Assembly: GCF_003426775.1 (NCBI RefSeq)
Contig: NZ_QJUG01000016.1
Location: 1-59,880, forward strand
Reading direction: 5' to 3'
Length of the DNA stretch: 59,880 nt
From: Allorhizocola rhizosphaerae
Lineage (GTDB): Bacteria > Actinomycetota > Actinomycetes > Mycobacteriales > Micromonosporaceae
Below the pieces are notes generated by a model, which had not been told where the DNA came from, made no database searches, and saw only the letters and a program-made list of their open reading frames with translations. Each line of letters starts with the position of its first letter. Within the stretch, counting starts at the first letter, position 1. The position numbers and the translations under genes are program-made. Below are positions 1-8,132 of this stretch, in pieces.

Positions 1-279
1 ATCGGCGTCGGCGAACGCCCGCCATGCCGCCTCGGCGGCGGCCTGGGCGGTGAGCCACTCCTGCCGCCGGCGGCCGGCCATGGCCGCCGCCCGCTGCGCC
101 GCGACGCCCACCTCCTCGGCGTAACGGCCCAGCTCACGGGACTGAGCGAGCAGCGGTTGGGGGTCGATCGGGGTGGTGTGGCCGGCCCAGTTGCGCGACA
201 GCAGCGCAACCGCGGCCAACGCGGCGAGACCTATCAAAACGCACCAAATGCCAACGGCAAGCAGCAATTCAACAATCAT
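1..279 (-). CDS. membrane-anchored hypothetical protein, N-terminal part (runs off left edge)
   Basis: Reading the minus strand from an ATG at 279 gives an open frame to the window edge beginning MIVELLLAVGIWCVLIGLAA, one hydrophobic membrane segment of about 30 residues followed by an Ala/Arg/Glu-rich, probably helical soluble part. No Shine-Dalgarno-like sequence precedes the start. The C-terminal end is outside the window. Shape alone (single N-terminal anchor plus charged helical region) does not identify a family, so no function is given. It points the same way as the LPxTG gene at 655-1584, from which it is separated by the doubtful small ORF at 394-645. Confidence 0.6.
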   Translation of the reverse strand, partial: MIVELLLAVGIWCVLIGLAALAAVALLSRNWAGHTTPIDPQPLLAQSRELGRYAEEVGVAAQRAAAMAGRRRQEWLTAQAAAEAAWRAFADAD

Positions 280-393
280 TTTTGAGGGGTACCTTCGAAG
301 TCGTCGGTTGATTAGGTCGATGCGCGGGAAGCCGGGCGCGGTCGATCCGCAGGCACGGAGGGGCCCGAGCGGATCAGCGATGCAACGGCGCCG

Positions 394-645
394 TCAGGCG
401 GTCAAGCCCGGCGCGTCGCATCGCACGCGCCCGGATCTCAGGGGTGGGGCACGCTCACTGAGCGGCGAGGTGGCCCGCCGCACGGCGGGAGTCCACAATG
501 GAGCGAGCGCGGCCGGCACGCGAAGCGTTGCAGCGCAAAGGCTCTCGACGGTCAAGGCCGGCGCGGGCTGCGGTGCGCCGCGCAGCACGGCCAAAAAGCG
601 CGCCACGCCTGCCACCAGGCGGCGGACAGGCGCGACAAAGAACAT
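394..645 (-). CDS. possible small basic hypothetical protein (83 aa)
   Basis: An 83-codon open frame starts 9 nt after the stop of the LPxTG gene, so it could be translationally coupled to it. The product starts MFFVAPVRRLVAGVARFLAV, an amphipathic/hydrophobic stretch, then becomes Pro/Arg/Ala-rich. No ribosome binding site is clear and no family is recognised. In DNA this GC-rich, spurious frames of this length are common, so this is a weak call; the remaining bases of 280-654 hold nothing else I recognise. Confidence 0.3.
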   Translation of the reverse strand: MFFVAPVRRLVAGVARFLAVLRGAPQPAPALTVESLCAATLRVPAALAPLWTPAVRRATSPLSERAPPLRSGRVRCDAPGLTA

Positions 646-654
646 GAAAACAAC

Positions 655-1584
655 TTACCCCATGGTTCGGCGGCGTGCGAACGCAAACACCCCAATTCCG
701 GCTATCACGAGCGCCACACCAAGCCACGCAAGCGATTGCGTCTTCGATCCCGTGATCGGCAGCCCGCCCGCGGCGCAACTGGCCGGGGCCGCGTAGGTGT
801 GCTCGCCCAACGGCGGCACCGAGGCGTGAGCGTAGTTGGCCCGGATCGTGTCCCCCTCCGTGACCGGGATCGAGTAGGTGTGCGGCCCGCCCACCGGGAC
901 CCAATCGCTGCGAATGGCCTCGGTGCCCTTGGCCAGGATCACCCGCTGCGCGCCCCTGGCGTTGTTGGTCACCGTCCACTCGATCCTGCCGCACCTGTCG
1001 GCGAAGGCGTGCTGCAGTGTGCTGGGACCACAGCCGTCCGGTGTCACATACCCATGGTTGGCAAGGGTGCCGACAGCCCCGTGCGGACTCGTCCAGTTGA
1101 TGGTGAAGGCGTGCTGGGCCACGTGCGTCGAGTCGCCCGGCGGCAGGGCCGGAATCTGCGTCGAAACACCCCTGCCGACGATCTGGTATCCGGTCGCCGG
1201 GACCGTGCCACTGTTGCGGAACGTGACGGCCGAGTGATCCTGGCAGCGATCTTCGAAGGACACCACGCTCACCTTGGGCTCATCGCAGCCCGCCGGCGTG
1301 GCGTGCGTGTGCGAGCCGGAAACGGAGCCGGCCAGCGAGATCGCCTGACCCGCCTGGGCCACGATCGCGAAGTTCCCACCCTCGGGAAGCGGGCTGGGGA
1401 CGGCCGTGACATCCTCGCCGTCACGTGTGACCGTGAACGAGCCGGTGACTCCCGCGGGGTAGGTCACGCGGACGAGCCCGCACTCATCGGTCAGCTCCGC
1501 GGCGACGGGGGTCTGCGCCGCCACGGCGGGTGCGGCCGTGAGCACGGCCACGCACGCGGCCAACGCCAAGAGGGGCTTGCGCAT
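655..1584 (-). CDS. secreted LPxTG cell-wall-anchored protein (sortase substrate)
   Basis: 309-aa surface protein. The N-terminus (MRKPLLALAACVAVLTAAPA) is a typical Sec signal peptide; the C-terminus has LPITG, then a hydrophobic span and an Arg-rich tail (FARRRTMG), the standard sortase sorting signal. The mature part (about residues 27-270) is rich in Ser/Thr/Gly/Val with several Cys and looks like repeated beta-sandwich segments. It would be covalently attached to peptidoglycan by a housekeeping sortase, not encoded in this window. I chose ATG 1584 because the signal peptide begins there; an in-frame ATG at 1602 would add six residues (MVCCPA). Its start lies only 24 bp from the divergent transaminase start, so its promoter must overlap that gene's 5' end. 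Confidence 0.85.
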   Translation of the reverse strand: MRKPLLALAACVAVLTAAPAVAAQTPVAAELTDECGLVRVTYPAGVTGSFTVTRDGEDVTAVPSPLPEGGNFAIVAQAGQAISLAGSVSGSHTHATPAGCDEPKVSVVSFEDRCQDHSAVTFRNSGTVPATGYQIVGRGVSTQIPALPPGDSTHVAQHAFTINWTSPHGAVGTLANHGYVTPDGCGPSTLQHAFADRCGRIEWTVTNNARGAQRVILAKGTEAIRSDWVPVGGPHTYSIPVTEGDTIRANYAHASVPPLGEHTYAAPASCAAGGLPITGSKTQSLAWLGVALVIAGIGVFAFARRRTMG

Positions 1585-1608
1585 AGCTGGGCAACATACC
1601 ATCCCCTC

Positions 1609-2781
1609 ATGACCGATCCCACCTCACGCGATATGACGAGCCGCAAACTTCGGGCCGTCGGGACCACCATCTTCACCGAGATGACCGCGCTTGCCCGGCG
1701 GACCGGCGCGGTCAATCTCGGCCAGGGGTTCCCCGACACGGACGGCCCACCGGCCATGCTGGCGGCCGCGCAGCGCGCGATCGCGAGCGGGCTCAACCAG
1801 TATCCGCCGCTGGACGGGCTGCCCGAGCTGCGCGAGGCCATCGCGCGGCAGCGGCTGCAGCGATACGGTCAGGACGCGGGCGACATCCTGGTCACGGCGG
1901 GCGCGACGGAGGCGGTCGCGGCGGCCCTGATCGGGCTGTGCGATCCGGGCGACGAGGTCGTGGTTTTCGAGCCGTACTACGACAGCTATCGGGCCAATCT
2001 CGCGATGGCCGGTGCCGTGCGCCGCCCGGTGCAGCTGGGCGGCGAGGGTGAGGCGTTCGCGTTCGACCCGGACGAGCTGCGCGCGGCGATCACCCCGCGC
2101 ACCAAGCTGATCCTGCTCAACAGCCCGCACAACCCGACCGGCAAGGTGTTCACCCGCGCGGAGCTTTCACTGATCGCGGAGCTGTGCGTGGCGCACGACC
2201 TGATCGCGGTGACCGACGAGGTGTACGAATACCTGGTGTACGACGGGCTTGCGCACATTCCACTCGCGACACTGCCCGGGATGGCCGACCGCACGCTGAC
2301 CATCTCGTCGGCGGGCAAGACGTTCAGCGCGACGGGGTGGAAGATCGGGTGGGCGTGCGGCCCGGCCAACCTCGTGTCCGCGACCCGGACCGCCAAACAA
2401 TTCTTGACATTCGCCTCTGGTACGCCGCTGCAGGCCGCTGTCGCCGTCGGGCTCGACGAGGAACTGGGCTGGGTCGCGGCCCTGCGCGACGACATGCAAC
2501 AGCGGCGCGACCGCCTGGGGGCCGCGCTCGTGGGCATGGGAGCGCGCGTGTACCCGTGCGAGGGCACCTACTTCCTGCAGATCGACGCGCGGTCGCTGGG
2601 CTATGACGATGGCGTGAAGCTGTGCCACGACCTGGCGCACAAGGCAGGCGTCGTGGCCATCCCCGCGCAGGTGTTCTTCGACGACGCCGACGCGGGCCGG
2701 CGCTACGTGAGGTTCGCGTTCTGCAAGTCCGACGCGGTGCTCGACGAGGGCATTGGACGGCTGTCAAAATTCAGCTCATGA
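1609..2781 (+). CDS. PLP-dependent aminotransferase (glutamine/kynurenine transaminase type)
   Basis: 390-aa fold-type I aminotransferase. Visible marks: NLGQGFPDTDGPP near residue 37, typical of the kynurenine aminotransferase / glutamine transaminase K / methionine aminotransferase group; NSPHNPTGKVF; DEVYEYLVYDG; and SSAGKTFSATGWKIGW with the PLP-binding Lys. It transfers an amino group from Gln, Met or aromatic amino acids to a 2-oxo acid in the cytosol. Its stop overlaps the start of the downstream omega-amidase-like gene (ATGA), so the two are translated together; that pairing suggests Gln as donor, giving 2-oxoglutaramate for the partner to hydrolyse. ATG 1609 was chosen; ATG 1633 is an in-frame alternative. 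No clear ribosome binding site. Confidence 0.9.
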   Translation: MTDPTSRDMTSRKLRAVGTTIFTEMTALARRTGAVNLGQGFPDTDGPPAMLAAAQRAIASGLNQYPPLDGLPELREAIARQRLQRYGQDAGDILVTAGATEAVAAALIGLCDPGDEVVVFEPYYDSYRANLAMAGAVRRPVQLGGEGEAFAFDPDELRAAITPRTKLILLNSPHNPTGKVFTRAELSLIAELCVAHDLIAVTDEVYEYLVYDGLAHIPLATLPGMADRTLTISSAGKTFSATGWKIGWACGPANLVSATRTAKQFLTFASGTPLQAAVAVGLDEELGWVAALRDDMQQRRDRLGAALVGMGARVYPCEGTYFLQIDARSLGYDDGVKLCHDLAHKAGVVAIPAQVFFDDADAGRRYVRFAFCKSDAVLDEGIGRLSKFSS

Positions 2782-3578
2782 GAGTAGCGGTTTGCCAGCT
2801 CAACGCGCGCGACGATCGCGCGGCCAACCTCGCACAGGCGCGCGGGCTGCTGGAGCGCGCCGCCGCGGCGGGCGCGGACCTGGCCGTGCTGCCGGAGTTC
2901 ACCGACTATCTCGGCCCGGGGCCCGCGCCCTCCGAGCCGCTCGACGGCGAATACGCCACGTTTTTCGCCAAGGCCGCGCAGGACCTGCGCATGTGGGTGC
3001 TCGCCGGTTCGTTCCACGAGTCCATCCCGGGATCGGAGCGCAGCCACAACACGGCACCGCTGTTCGACCGGACGGGCGCGCTCGTTTCGGCGTACCGGAA
3101 AATCCATCTCTACGACGTCGAGATTCCGGGCCGGGTGTCCTACCGGGAGTCCGCCACGATCGCCCCCGGTGCCGAAACGGTCGTCGCGGACGTCGACGGC
3201 GTCCACATTGGACTGTCGACCTGCTACGACCTGCGCTTCCCGGAGCTCTACCGGCGGCTCGCGATCGACGGCGGCGCACAGGTGATCGTGGTCCCGGCGG
3301 CGTTCATGCTGCACACCGGCAAGGATCACTGGGAGGTCCTGCTGCGCGCGCGGGCCATCGAAAACCAGTGCTACGTCGTGGCGGCGGGCCAGATCGGCGA
3401 CCACGACCCGGGCCGCACATGTTATGGGCGCAGCATGGTGATCGACCCGTGGGGCACGGTCATCGCACAGGCCCCCGACACCATCGGCGTCACCGTCGCG
3501 GAGCTCGACCTGGAGCGCCTGGCCCGCATCCGGCAGGAGCTGCCCAGCCTCGCCAACCGCCGCCTCTGGTCGCGATAA
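2778..3578 (+). CDS. nitrilase-superfamily amidohydrolase (omega-amidase / Nit-like)
   Basis: 266-aa carbon-nitrogen hydrolase. The Glu-Lys-Cys triad is visible: LPEFTDY (Glu), YRKIHLYDVE (Lys), and STCYDLRFPELYR (Cys). The YDV..P and CYDLRFPE context fits the Nit1/Nit2 branch, which includes omega-amidase (hydrolyses 2-oxoglutaramate to 2-oxoglutarate and ammonia) and deaminated-glutathione amidase. Actinobacteria mostly use mycothiol rather than glutathione, and the gene is coupled to a transaminase, so omega-amidase (as in MtnU or the glutaminase II pathway) is the better guess. Starts at ATG 2778 in a 4-bp overlap with the upstream stop. A strong bidirectional terminator follows. Confidence 0.87.
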   Translation: MRVAVCQLNARDDRAANLAQARGLLERAAAAGADLAVLPEFTDYLGPGPAPSEPLDGEYATFFAKAAQDLRMWVLAGSFHESIPGSERSHNTAPLFDRTGALVSAYRKIHLYDVEIPGRVSYRESATIAPGAETVVADVDGVHIGLSTCYDLRFPELYRRLAIDGGAQVIVVPAAFMLHTGKDHWEVLLRARAIENQCYVVAAGQIGDHDPGRTCYGRSMVIDPWGTVIAQAPDTIGVTVAELDLERLARIRQELPSLANRRLWSR

Positions 3579-3591
3579 GCTCGCTGGGCGC

Positions 3592-3623
3592 CATAGTCTT
3601 TGGGCACCATAGTCTTTGGGCAC
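3592..3623. repeat. 16-bp direct repeat, two perfect copies
   Basis: CATAGTCTTTGGGCAC occurs twice head to tail, with a partial third copy (TGGGCGC) just before. It sits between the omega-amidase stop and the terminator stem. No function evident. Confidence 0.8.
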
Positions 3624-3629
3624 AACGAG

Positions 3630-3663
3630 GACGGCGGCCCCCGAGGGTGGAGGGGCCGCCGTC
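3630..3663. terminator. bidirectional terminator hairpin
   Basis: Perfect 12-bp inverted repeat GACGGCGGCCCC / GGGGCCGCCGTC with a 10-nt loop, placed between the convergent ends of the omega-amidase gene (+) and the GH43 gene (-). There is no U-tract, as is common for actinobacterial terminators. Confidence 0.8.
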
Positions 3664-3741
3664 GTGGGCGCCGTGCCGCGTCGCCGTCGACCGAGCCCGT
3701 GCTGTCCGTGCAGCGCGTCAGCGGAATGGCACCACAGGGGT

Positions 3742-5184
3742 TCAGGCGGCCCGACGCTGGAACTGCTGGTTCGTGCCGCCGTTGCACGTGTACTGCACGA
3801 TGCGTGCGCTGTTGGCGGTCGAGGAACTGGTCACGTCGAGGCACTTGCCGCTGTGCCGGGCCACGACGCGCACGTAACCGCCGCCCGCGTCCTGCAGCTG
3901 GAACTGCTGATTGGTGCCCACGTGGCAGGTGTACTGGCTGACCTTGGCGCCGTCCGCTGTGGACCAGTTGGCGACGTCCAGGCACTTGCCGCTGTGCCGG
4001 GCGACCAGCTGCACGTAGCCGCCGCCGAAGTCGACCACCGTGAAGCGCTGGTTGGTGCCCGTGCCGCAGGTGTACTGCACCAGCTCGGCGCCGTCGCCCG
4101 TGGACCCGTTGACCACGTCGGCGCACTTGCCGCTGTGCCTGGCGACGAGGTTGGCCAGCGGCCCGTCCTGGCCTGTTACGGTGCCGGTCGCCGTGTCTAT
4201 GGAGACTTGGGGGTACCAGTCGAGAGCCATCGTGGTGTTGGACGGGAAGCGCACCGGGAGCCAGACATAGCGCGACTCGTTGACCGGGCGGCTCACCGCG
4301 CCCGCCCAGCGGTCGCCCAGGTACAGGTATGACGTGCCCTGCGTGCCCGCAACGGGTACCACATAAGCGGTTTGAGAACCGTATGTCGTGGAGTTGCCGG
4401 CGTTCTGCCAGGCGCTCCACGGGCCGGTGATGCTCGTGGCGGTCGCGTAGCGCTGCTGGTTGGGGTTCCAGCTCGTGGCTCCGGAGGTGAGCATGAAGTA
4501 CACCCCGTTGCGCTTGAACATCCCGGGCGCCTCGCGGTGGTCGCCGACCCACTGCCGCACGAGTGCGGCGACGTTGGTGAAGTCGGTCGTCAGCCGGTAC
4601 ACGTGCAGGTCGTAGTTCTCGCGGGCGGCCGAGATCATGTATCCGGTGCCGTCGGTGTCCACGAACGCGGTGATGTCGCGCGACATGTGCCCCATGGGCC
4701 GGAAGCTGCCGAGATAGGTGTAGTTGCCGTCCACAGTGGACGAGACGGCGACCGCTGCGCGCGCCTCGCCGTAGTCCGAGCCGTTCTCCTTGTGCATCCA
4801 CATCACGTAGCGGTTGGTGGCAGCGTTGTAGATGACCTTCGGCCGCTCGATGTTGGCCACGTTGAGCTCGGCCGCCGACGATTGCGTCAGCACGTGGTTG
4901 CGGAACTCCCACGTGCGCATGTCGGTCGACCGATACGCCGACACGTAGCGGAACGTCCCGTTGGAGTTGCGATTCTCGCCGAACCAGTAGTAGTACTGGC
5001 CCACCTTGATGATGCCGCCGCCATGCGCCTGCACCGCCGCGCCGCTCGTATCGTTCGTCACGGCCCCGCTGACCACCGACACGGGCGCGGCCGAAACCGG
5101 CGACGCACCGATTGACGCACCCATTGACGCACCCATGCTCAACACCGTCGCGGCGACCGCGATCCTCGTCCAAACCCTGCGCAT
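3742..5184 (-). CDS. secreted GH43-like glycosidase with C-terminal ricin-type lectin (CBM13)
   Basis: 480-aa exported enzyme. A signal peptide (MRRVWTRIAVAATVLSMGAS, ending near SPVSAAPVS) is followed by a five-bladed beta-propeller region of about 300 residues with AHGGGIIKVGQYYYWFGENR and NIERPKVIYN, most like GH43 subfamily 24 (exo-beta-1,3-galactanases). The last 135 residues are a beta-trefoil: three repeats of VARHSGKCxDV...QYTC...TNQ(Q/R)F, the ricin-B/CBM13 pattern, which would hold the enzyme on galactan- or xylan-type plant polymers. The signal region has an internal repeat (MGASMGASIGAS). Starts at GTG 5199, ATG 5196 and ATG 5184 are all in frame; I prefer 5184 since it gives a normal signal peptide. 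Subfamily assignment is by memory of the family's motifs. Confidence 0.8.
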   Translation of the reverse strand: MRRVWTRIAVAATVLSMGASMGASIGASPVSAAPVSVVSGAVTNDTSGAAVQAHGGGIIKVGQYYYWFGENRNSNGTFRYVSAYRSTDMRTWEFRNHVLTQSSAAELNVANIERPKVIYNAATNRYVMWMHKENGSDYGEARAAVAVSSTVDGNYTYLGSFRPMGHMSRDITAFVDTDGTGYMISAARENYDLHVYRLTTDFTNVAALVRQWVGDHREAPGMFKRNGVYFMLTSGATSWNPNQQRYATATSITGPWSAWQNAGNSTTYGSQTAYVVPVAGTQGTSYLYLGDRWAGAVSRPVNESRYVWLPVRFPSNTTMALDWYPQVSIDTATGTVTGQDGPLANLVARHSGKCADVVNGSTGDGAELVQYTCGTGTNQRFTVVDFGGGYVQLVARHSGKCLDVANWSTADGAKVSQYTCHVGTNQQFQLQDAGGGYVRVVARHSGKCLDVTSSSTANSARIVQYTCNGGTNQQFQRRAA

Positions 5185-5303
5185 CACAAATCCCATCACG
5201 AGTGGCGAAACGGTCCATCCCAGCCCGGATTGGGATATCGACCATGCTCAACCCCCATCCCACCCCCTGTCAAGCGGGGGTTTGCCTTCCCGCCGTGGGC
5301 TTG

Positions 5304-5357
5304 TTCGCGCGCTACATCTCTGCACCGGCTACTCGGAGCAGAGATGTAGCGCGCGAA
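5304..5357. repeat. 20-bp-arm perfect palindrome (hairpin-repeat family, copy 1)
   Basis: TTCGCGCGCTACATCTCTGC and its exact complement GCAGAGATGTAGCGCGCGAA flank a 14-nt loop ACCGGCTACTCGGA, which itself can pair CCG/CGG. It lies 45 bp upstream of SARP regulator 1, between it and the divergent GH43 gene. The same stem and, in reverse-complement orientation, the same loop core (CCGAGTAGCCGG) recur in the tandem array at 18630-18787, so it is a member of a repeat family rather than a lone terminator. Confidence 0.85.
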
Positions 5358-5390
5358 AGTGCCTGATGGCAGGGCCGGGGCCATGGCGGT

Positions 5391-5402
5391 TACAGTGGGC
5401 GC
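5391..5402 (+). promoter_or_regulatory. -10 box of a leaderless promoter for SARP 1
   Basis: TACAGT at 5391-5396 is six bases before GTG 5403, with no ribosome binding site in between. This spacing is what leaderless actinobacterial transcripts show. No convincing -35 is visible. Confidence 0.5.
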
Positions 5403-8060
5403 GTGCGGGTGCGGCTGCTCGGGCCGGTCGAGGTGATGGTGCGAGGCGAGGCACGAGGCGTGCCGGGGGTGCGCCGTCGTGCGGCGCTTGCGGCGCTCGC
5501 GCTGCAGCCGGGCCGGGCCGTGAGCAGCGAGCGGCTGATCGAGATGGTGTGGGACGGGTCGGCTCCGGCCACGGCGGGCAACTCGTTGCAGGCGCACGTT
5601 TCCTATCTGCGACGCGAGCTGGGCCTGCGTGATGTGCTGCTGGCCCGCGCACCAGGTTACGTGCTCGATCTGGAACCGTCCGAGGTGGACGCTGCGCTGT
5701 GCGAGCGGCTGATCGCCGGCGAACCGGCGGGGGAGGAGCCGGCCGCGCGGGCGCGGCGGCTGCGGACCGCGCTCGGGCTGTGGCGTGACCGGCCGCTGGC
5801 CGACCTGCCCGGACTGTCGTGGGTGGACGGTGAGGTGGAGCGGCTGGAGCGCCTGCGGCGCATCGCGATCCACGGGTTGGCCGAGGCGCGGCTCGCGCTG
5901 GGTGAGCACGCCGAGCTGATCCCGGAGCTGACCGGGCTCACGGCCCGTTATCCGACCGACGAGCGGCTGGTGGGCCTGCTCATGACCGCGCTGCACCGGG
6001 ACGGCCGGCGGGGTGAGGCGCGGGCGGTGTACCAAAAAGTCAAGGAGCCGGGTCGGCGGCTCAGGGAGCTTGCGGCGCAACAGGATCCGCTTGTGCCGGT
6101 GCCTGCGCAGCTGCCGCCCGCGACCGCGGCCTTCGCCGGGCGGGAGGTGGAACTGTCGCGATTGGACGCGTTACTGGAGTCCGGCCGGTTCCGGATCGCC
6201 TTGTCGGGCACGGCCGGTGTGGGCAAGACGACGCTGGCCGTGCACTGGGCGCAGCGGCAGGCGCACCGTTTCCCCGACGGCCGGCTCTACGCCGACCTGC
6301 GCGGGTTCAGCCCGGCCGGTGCGGTGGCCGATCCGTCCGAGCCGCTGCGCGGATTTCTGGAGGCGTTCGGCGTCGCGCCACAGCGTATCCCGTCGGGATT
6401 GGACGCTCAGGCGCGCCTGTTCCGCAAGACCGTGGCCGGGCGGCGCGTGCTCATCCTGCTCGACAACGCGCGTGACGCCGCCCAGATCCAACCCCTGCTG
6501 CCCGGAGCGGATGAGACCGGCTGTCTCGTGCTGATCACCAGCCGTGCGGTTGTCGGTGAGGACGGTGTGCGCTTGGAGCTGCTCGCCGAGCCGGACGCGC
6601 AGCACCTGTTCGTGGCCCGCCTGGGCCGGGAGCGGGTGGCACGCGAACCGGAGGCCGCCGCCGCGCTGATCGCCCGCTGCGCCGGGTTGCCGCTCGCGCT
6701 CGCCATCGTGGCCGCGCGGGCCGCGAGTTCTCCGCGGGTGCCGCTGGCGAGCCTGGCTGGTGAGATGGCGGAGGCGGAAAGCGCGCTCGATCTGCTCGAC
6801 GGCGGCGATCCGATCTCCAATGTGCGCGCGGTGTTTTCGTGGTCGTTCGGTGCACTCGGGCGGGATGCCGCGAGGCTCTTTGGGTACCTGGGAAATCATC
6901 CGGGACCGGAAATCTCGGCGACGGCCGCCGCGAGCATGGCGGGGATGTCAGCCGGGGCGGCAAGGGTTTTGCTCGCCGAACTCGTCGCGGCGAACCTGCT
7001 CATCGAGCGGGCCGAGGGGCGCTATTCGCTGCATGATCTGTTGCGTGCCTATGCGGGCGAGCAAGGCGTGGAGGACCAATCCGGTGCGCTGGAAAGAATG
7101 TGCGCGCACTATCTGCACACCGCGCATCGGGCCGCGATTCTGCTCGGCTCCGATCACCCGATTCCGCTCGGAGCCGCGCCGCCCGGGGTCACGGTGGAGG
7201 CGCTCGACGACTATCGCTCGGCAATGCGCTGGTTTGACGCCGAGCGGCAGACGCTTGTGGAGGTTGCCAAACGGGCTCTCGATAATGGACTGCACGAGCA
7301 GGTGTGGCAGCTGGCCTGGACGATGCGGGTCTATTTGAGCTATCAGGGGCTGTGGCAATGGCAGTCGAGCGTCCAATCGGCCGCCGTGGCCGCCGCGCAG
7401 AGACTCGACGATCCTTATGCGCTGGCGCACGCACTGCGCGGGCTCGCCTATGCCGATTCGGCGCTCGACCGGCATGACGACGCGTGCGCGCATGTGCGCC
7501 GCGCGGTCGAATGCTTCGCCGAGGCGCAAAGGCTTCCCGAGCAAGCCCTTTCACTGCTCAGTCTCGCGCGCCTTTTGGACAGCCGGGGCGACAGCGATCA
7601 GGCGCTCAAACACGCCCACGAGGCGCTCGAAATCTATCGCGCCACCGATTACGACTATGGGGTCGCCTACGCGCTCAATGCGATCGGCTGGTGCCACGGC
7701 CGGTTGGCCGATTATCAGGCGGGTCTCGACCATTGCCATCGCGCGTTGGGTCTGCATCGCTCGCTCGGCAATCAGGAGGGCGAGTCGTTCACTCTCGACA
7801 GCCTCGGCTACATTTACCACCATCTTCGTGACTTTCCCAAAGCCATTATCCGGTACCGTGAAGCGCTCGCGCTGTTCCAAGAACGCGCAGACCGTTCGAG
7901 CGAGGCCGAGACCTCCGAGCGGCTCGGCGACAGCCTGCACGCCACGGGTGACCCCGCGGCCGCCCGGCAGACCTGGCTGCGCGCGCTGGAACTGGTCGAG
8001 CAGGTGCGCGAGCCCGACCACCCAGACGGCGCCCGCCTGCGCCGCAAGCTAGCCCCCTGA
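5403..8060 (+). CDS. SARP-family transcriptional regulator (wHTH-BTAD-NB-ARC-TPR), regulator 1
   Basis: 885-aa AfsR-type regulator. Residues 1-85 are the OmpR-like winged helix (VRLLGPVEVMV... QAHVSYLRREL), then a BTAD helical domain (to about 215), then an NB-ARC ATPase with Walker A GTAGVGKTT (near 270) and Walker B RRVLILLDNARD (near 350), and from about 600 a TPR array. Family members bind direct repeats upstream of secondary-metabolite or exoenzyme genes and are switched by nucleotide binding. The start GTG 5403 follows a TACAGT box by six bases, so a leaderless start is likely. BTAD domain looks slightly short. The subtilase gene follows 72 bp downstream with its own ribosome binding site. 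Target genes cannot be read from the sequence. Confidence 0.92.
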   Translation: MRVRLLGPVEVMVRGEARGVPGVRRRAALAALALQPGRAVSSERLIEMVWDGSAPATAGNSLQAHVSYLRRELGLRDVLLARAPGYVLDLEPSEVDAALCERLIAGEPAGEEPAARARRLRTALGLWRDRPLADLPGLSWVDGEVERLERLRRIAIHGLAEARLALGEHAELIPELTGLTARYPTDERLVGLLMTALHRDGRRGEARAVYQKVKEPGRRLRELAAQQDPLVPVPAQLPPATAAFAGREVELSRLDALLESGRFRIALSGTAGVGKTTLAVHWAQRQAHRFPDGRLYADLRGFSPAGAVADPSEPLRGFLEAFGVAPQRIPSGLDAQARLFRKTVAGRRVLILLDNARDAAQIQPLLPGADETGCLVLITSRAVVGEDGVRLELLAEPDAQHLFVARLGRERVAREPEAAAALIARCAGLPLALAIVAARAASSPRVPLASLAGEMAEAESALDLLDGGDPISNVRAVFSWSFGALGRDAARLFGYLGNHPGPEISATAAASMAGMSAGAARVLLAELVAANLLIERAEGRYSLHDLLRAYAGEQGVEDQSGALERMCAHYLHTAHRAAILLGSDHPIPLGAAPPGVTVEALDDYRSAMRWFDAERQTLVEVAKRALDNGLHEQVWQLAWTMRVYLSYQGLWQWQSSVQSAAVAAAQRLDDPYALAHALRGLAYADSALDRHDDACAHVRRAVECFAEAQRLPEQALSLLSLARLLDSRGDSDQALKHAHEALEIYRATDYDYGVAYALNAIGWCHGRLADYQAGLDHCHRALGLHRSLGNQEGESFTLDSLGYIYHHLRDFPKAIIRYREALALFQERADRSSEAETSERLGDSLHATGDPAAARQTWLRALELVEQVREPDHPDGARLRRKLAP

Positions 8061-8068
8061 CCTGCGGG

Positions 8069-8083
8069 GAACCGGGCGGCCCG
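8069..8083. terminator. small GC hairpin after SARP 1
   Basis: ACCGGG-CGG-CCCGGT, six perfect base pairs with a 3-nt loop, nine bases after the stop of the regulator. Weak; no U-tract. Confidence 0.35.
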
Positions 8084-8132
8084 GTCCGCGCGTGTCTCAT
8101 CCGGAAGCTTCAATAGATGAACGGAGCCCTCG

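Noticed and set aside
5304-5357. Palindrome as a simple terminator of SARP 1 or GH43
   Set aside because: It lies between divergent starts, where no transcript ends, and is one copy of a repeat family.
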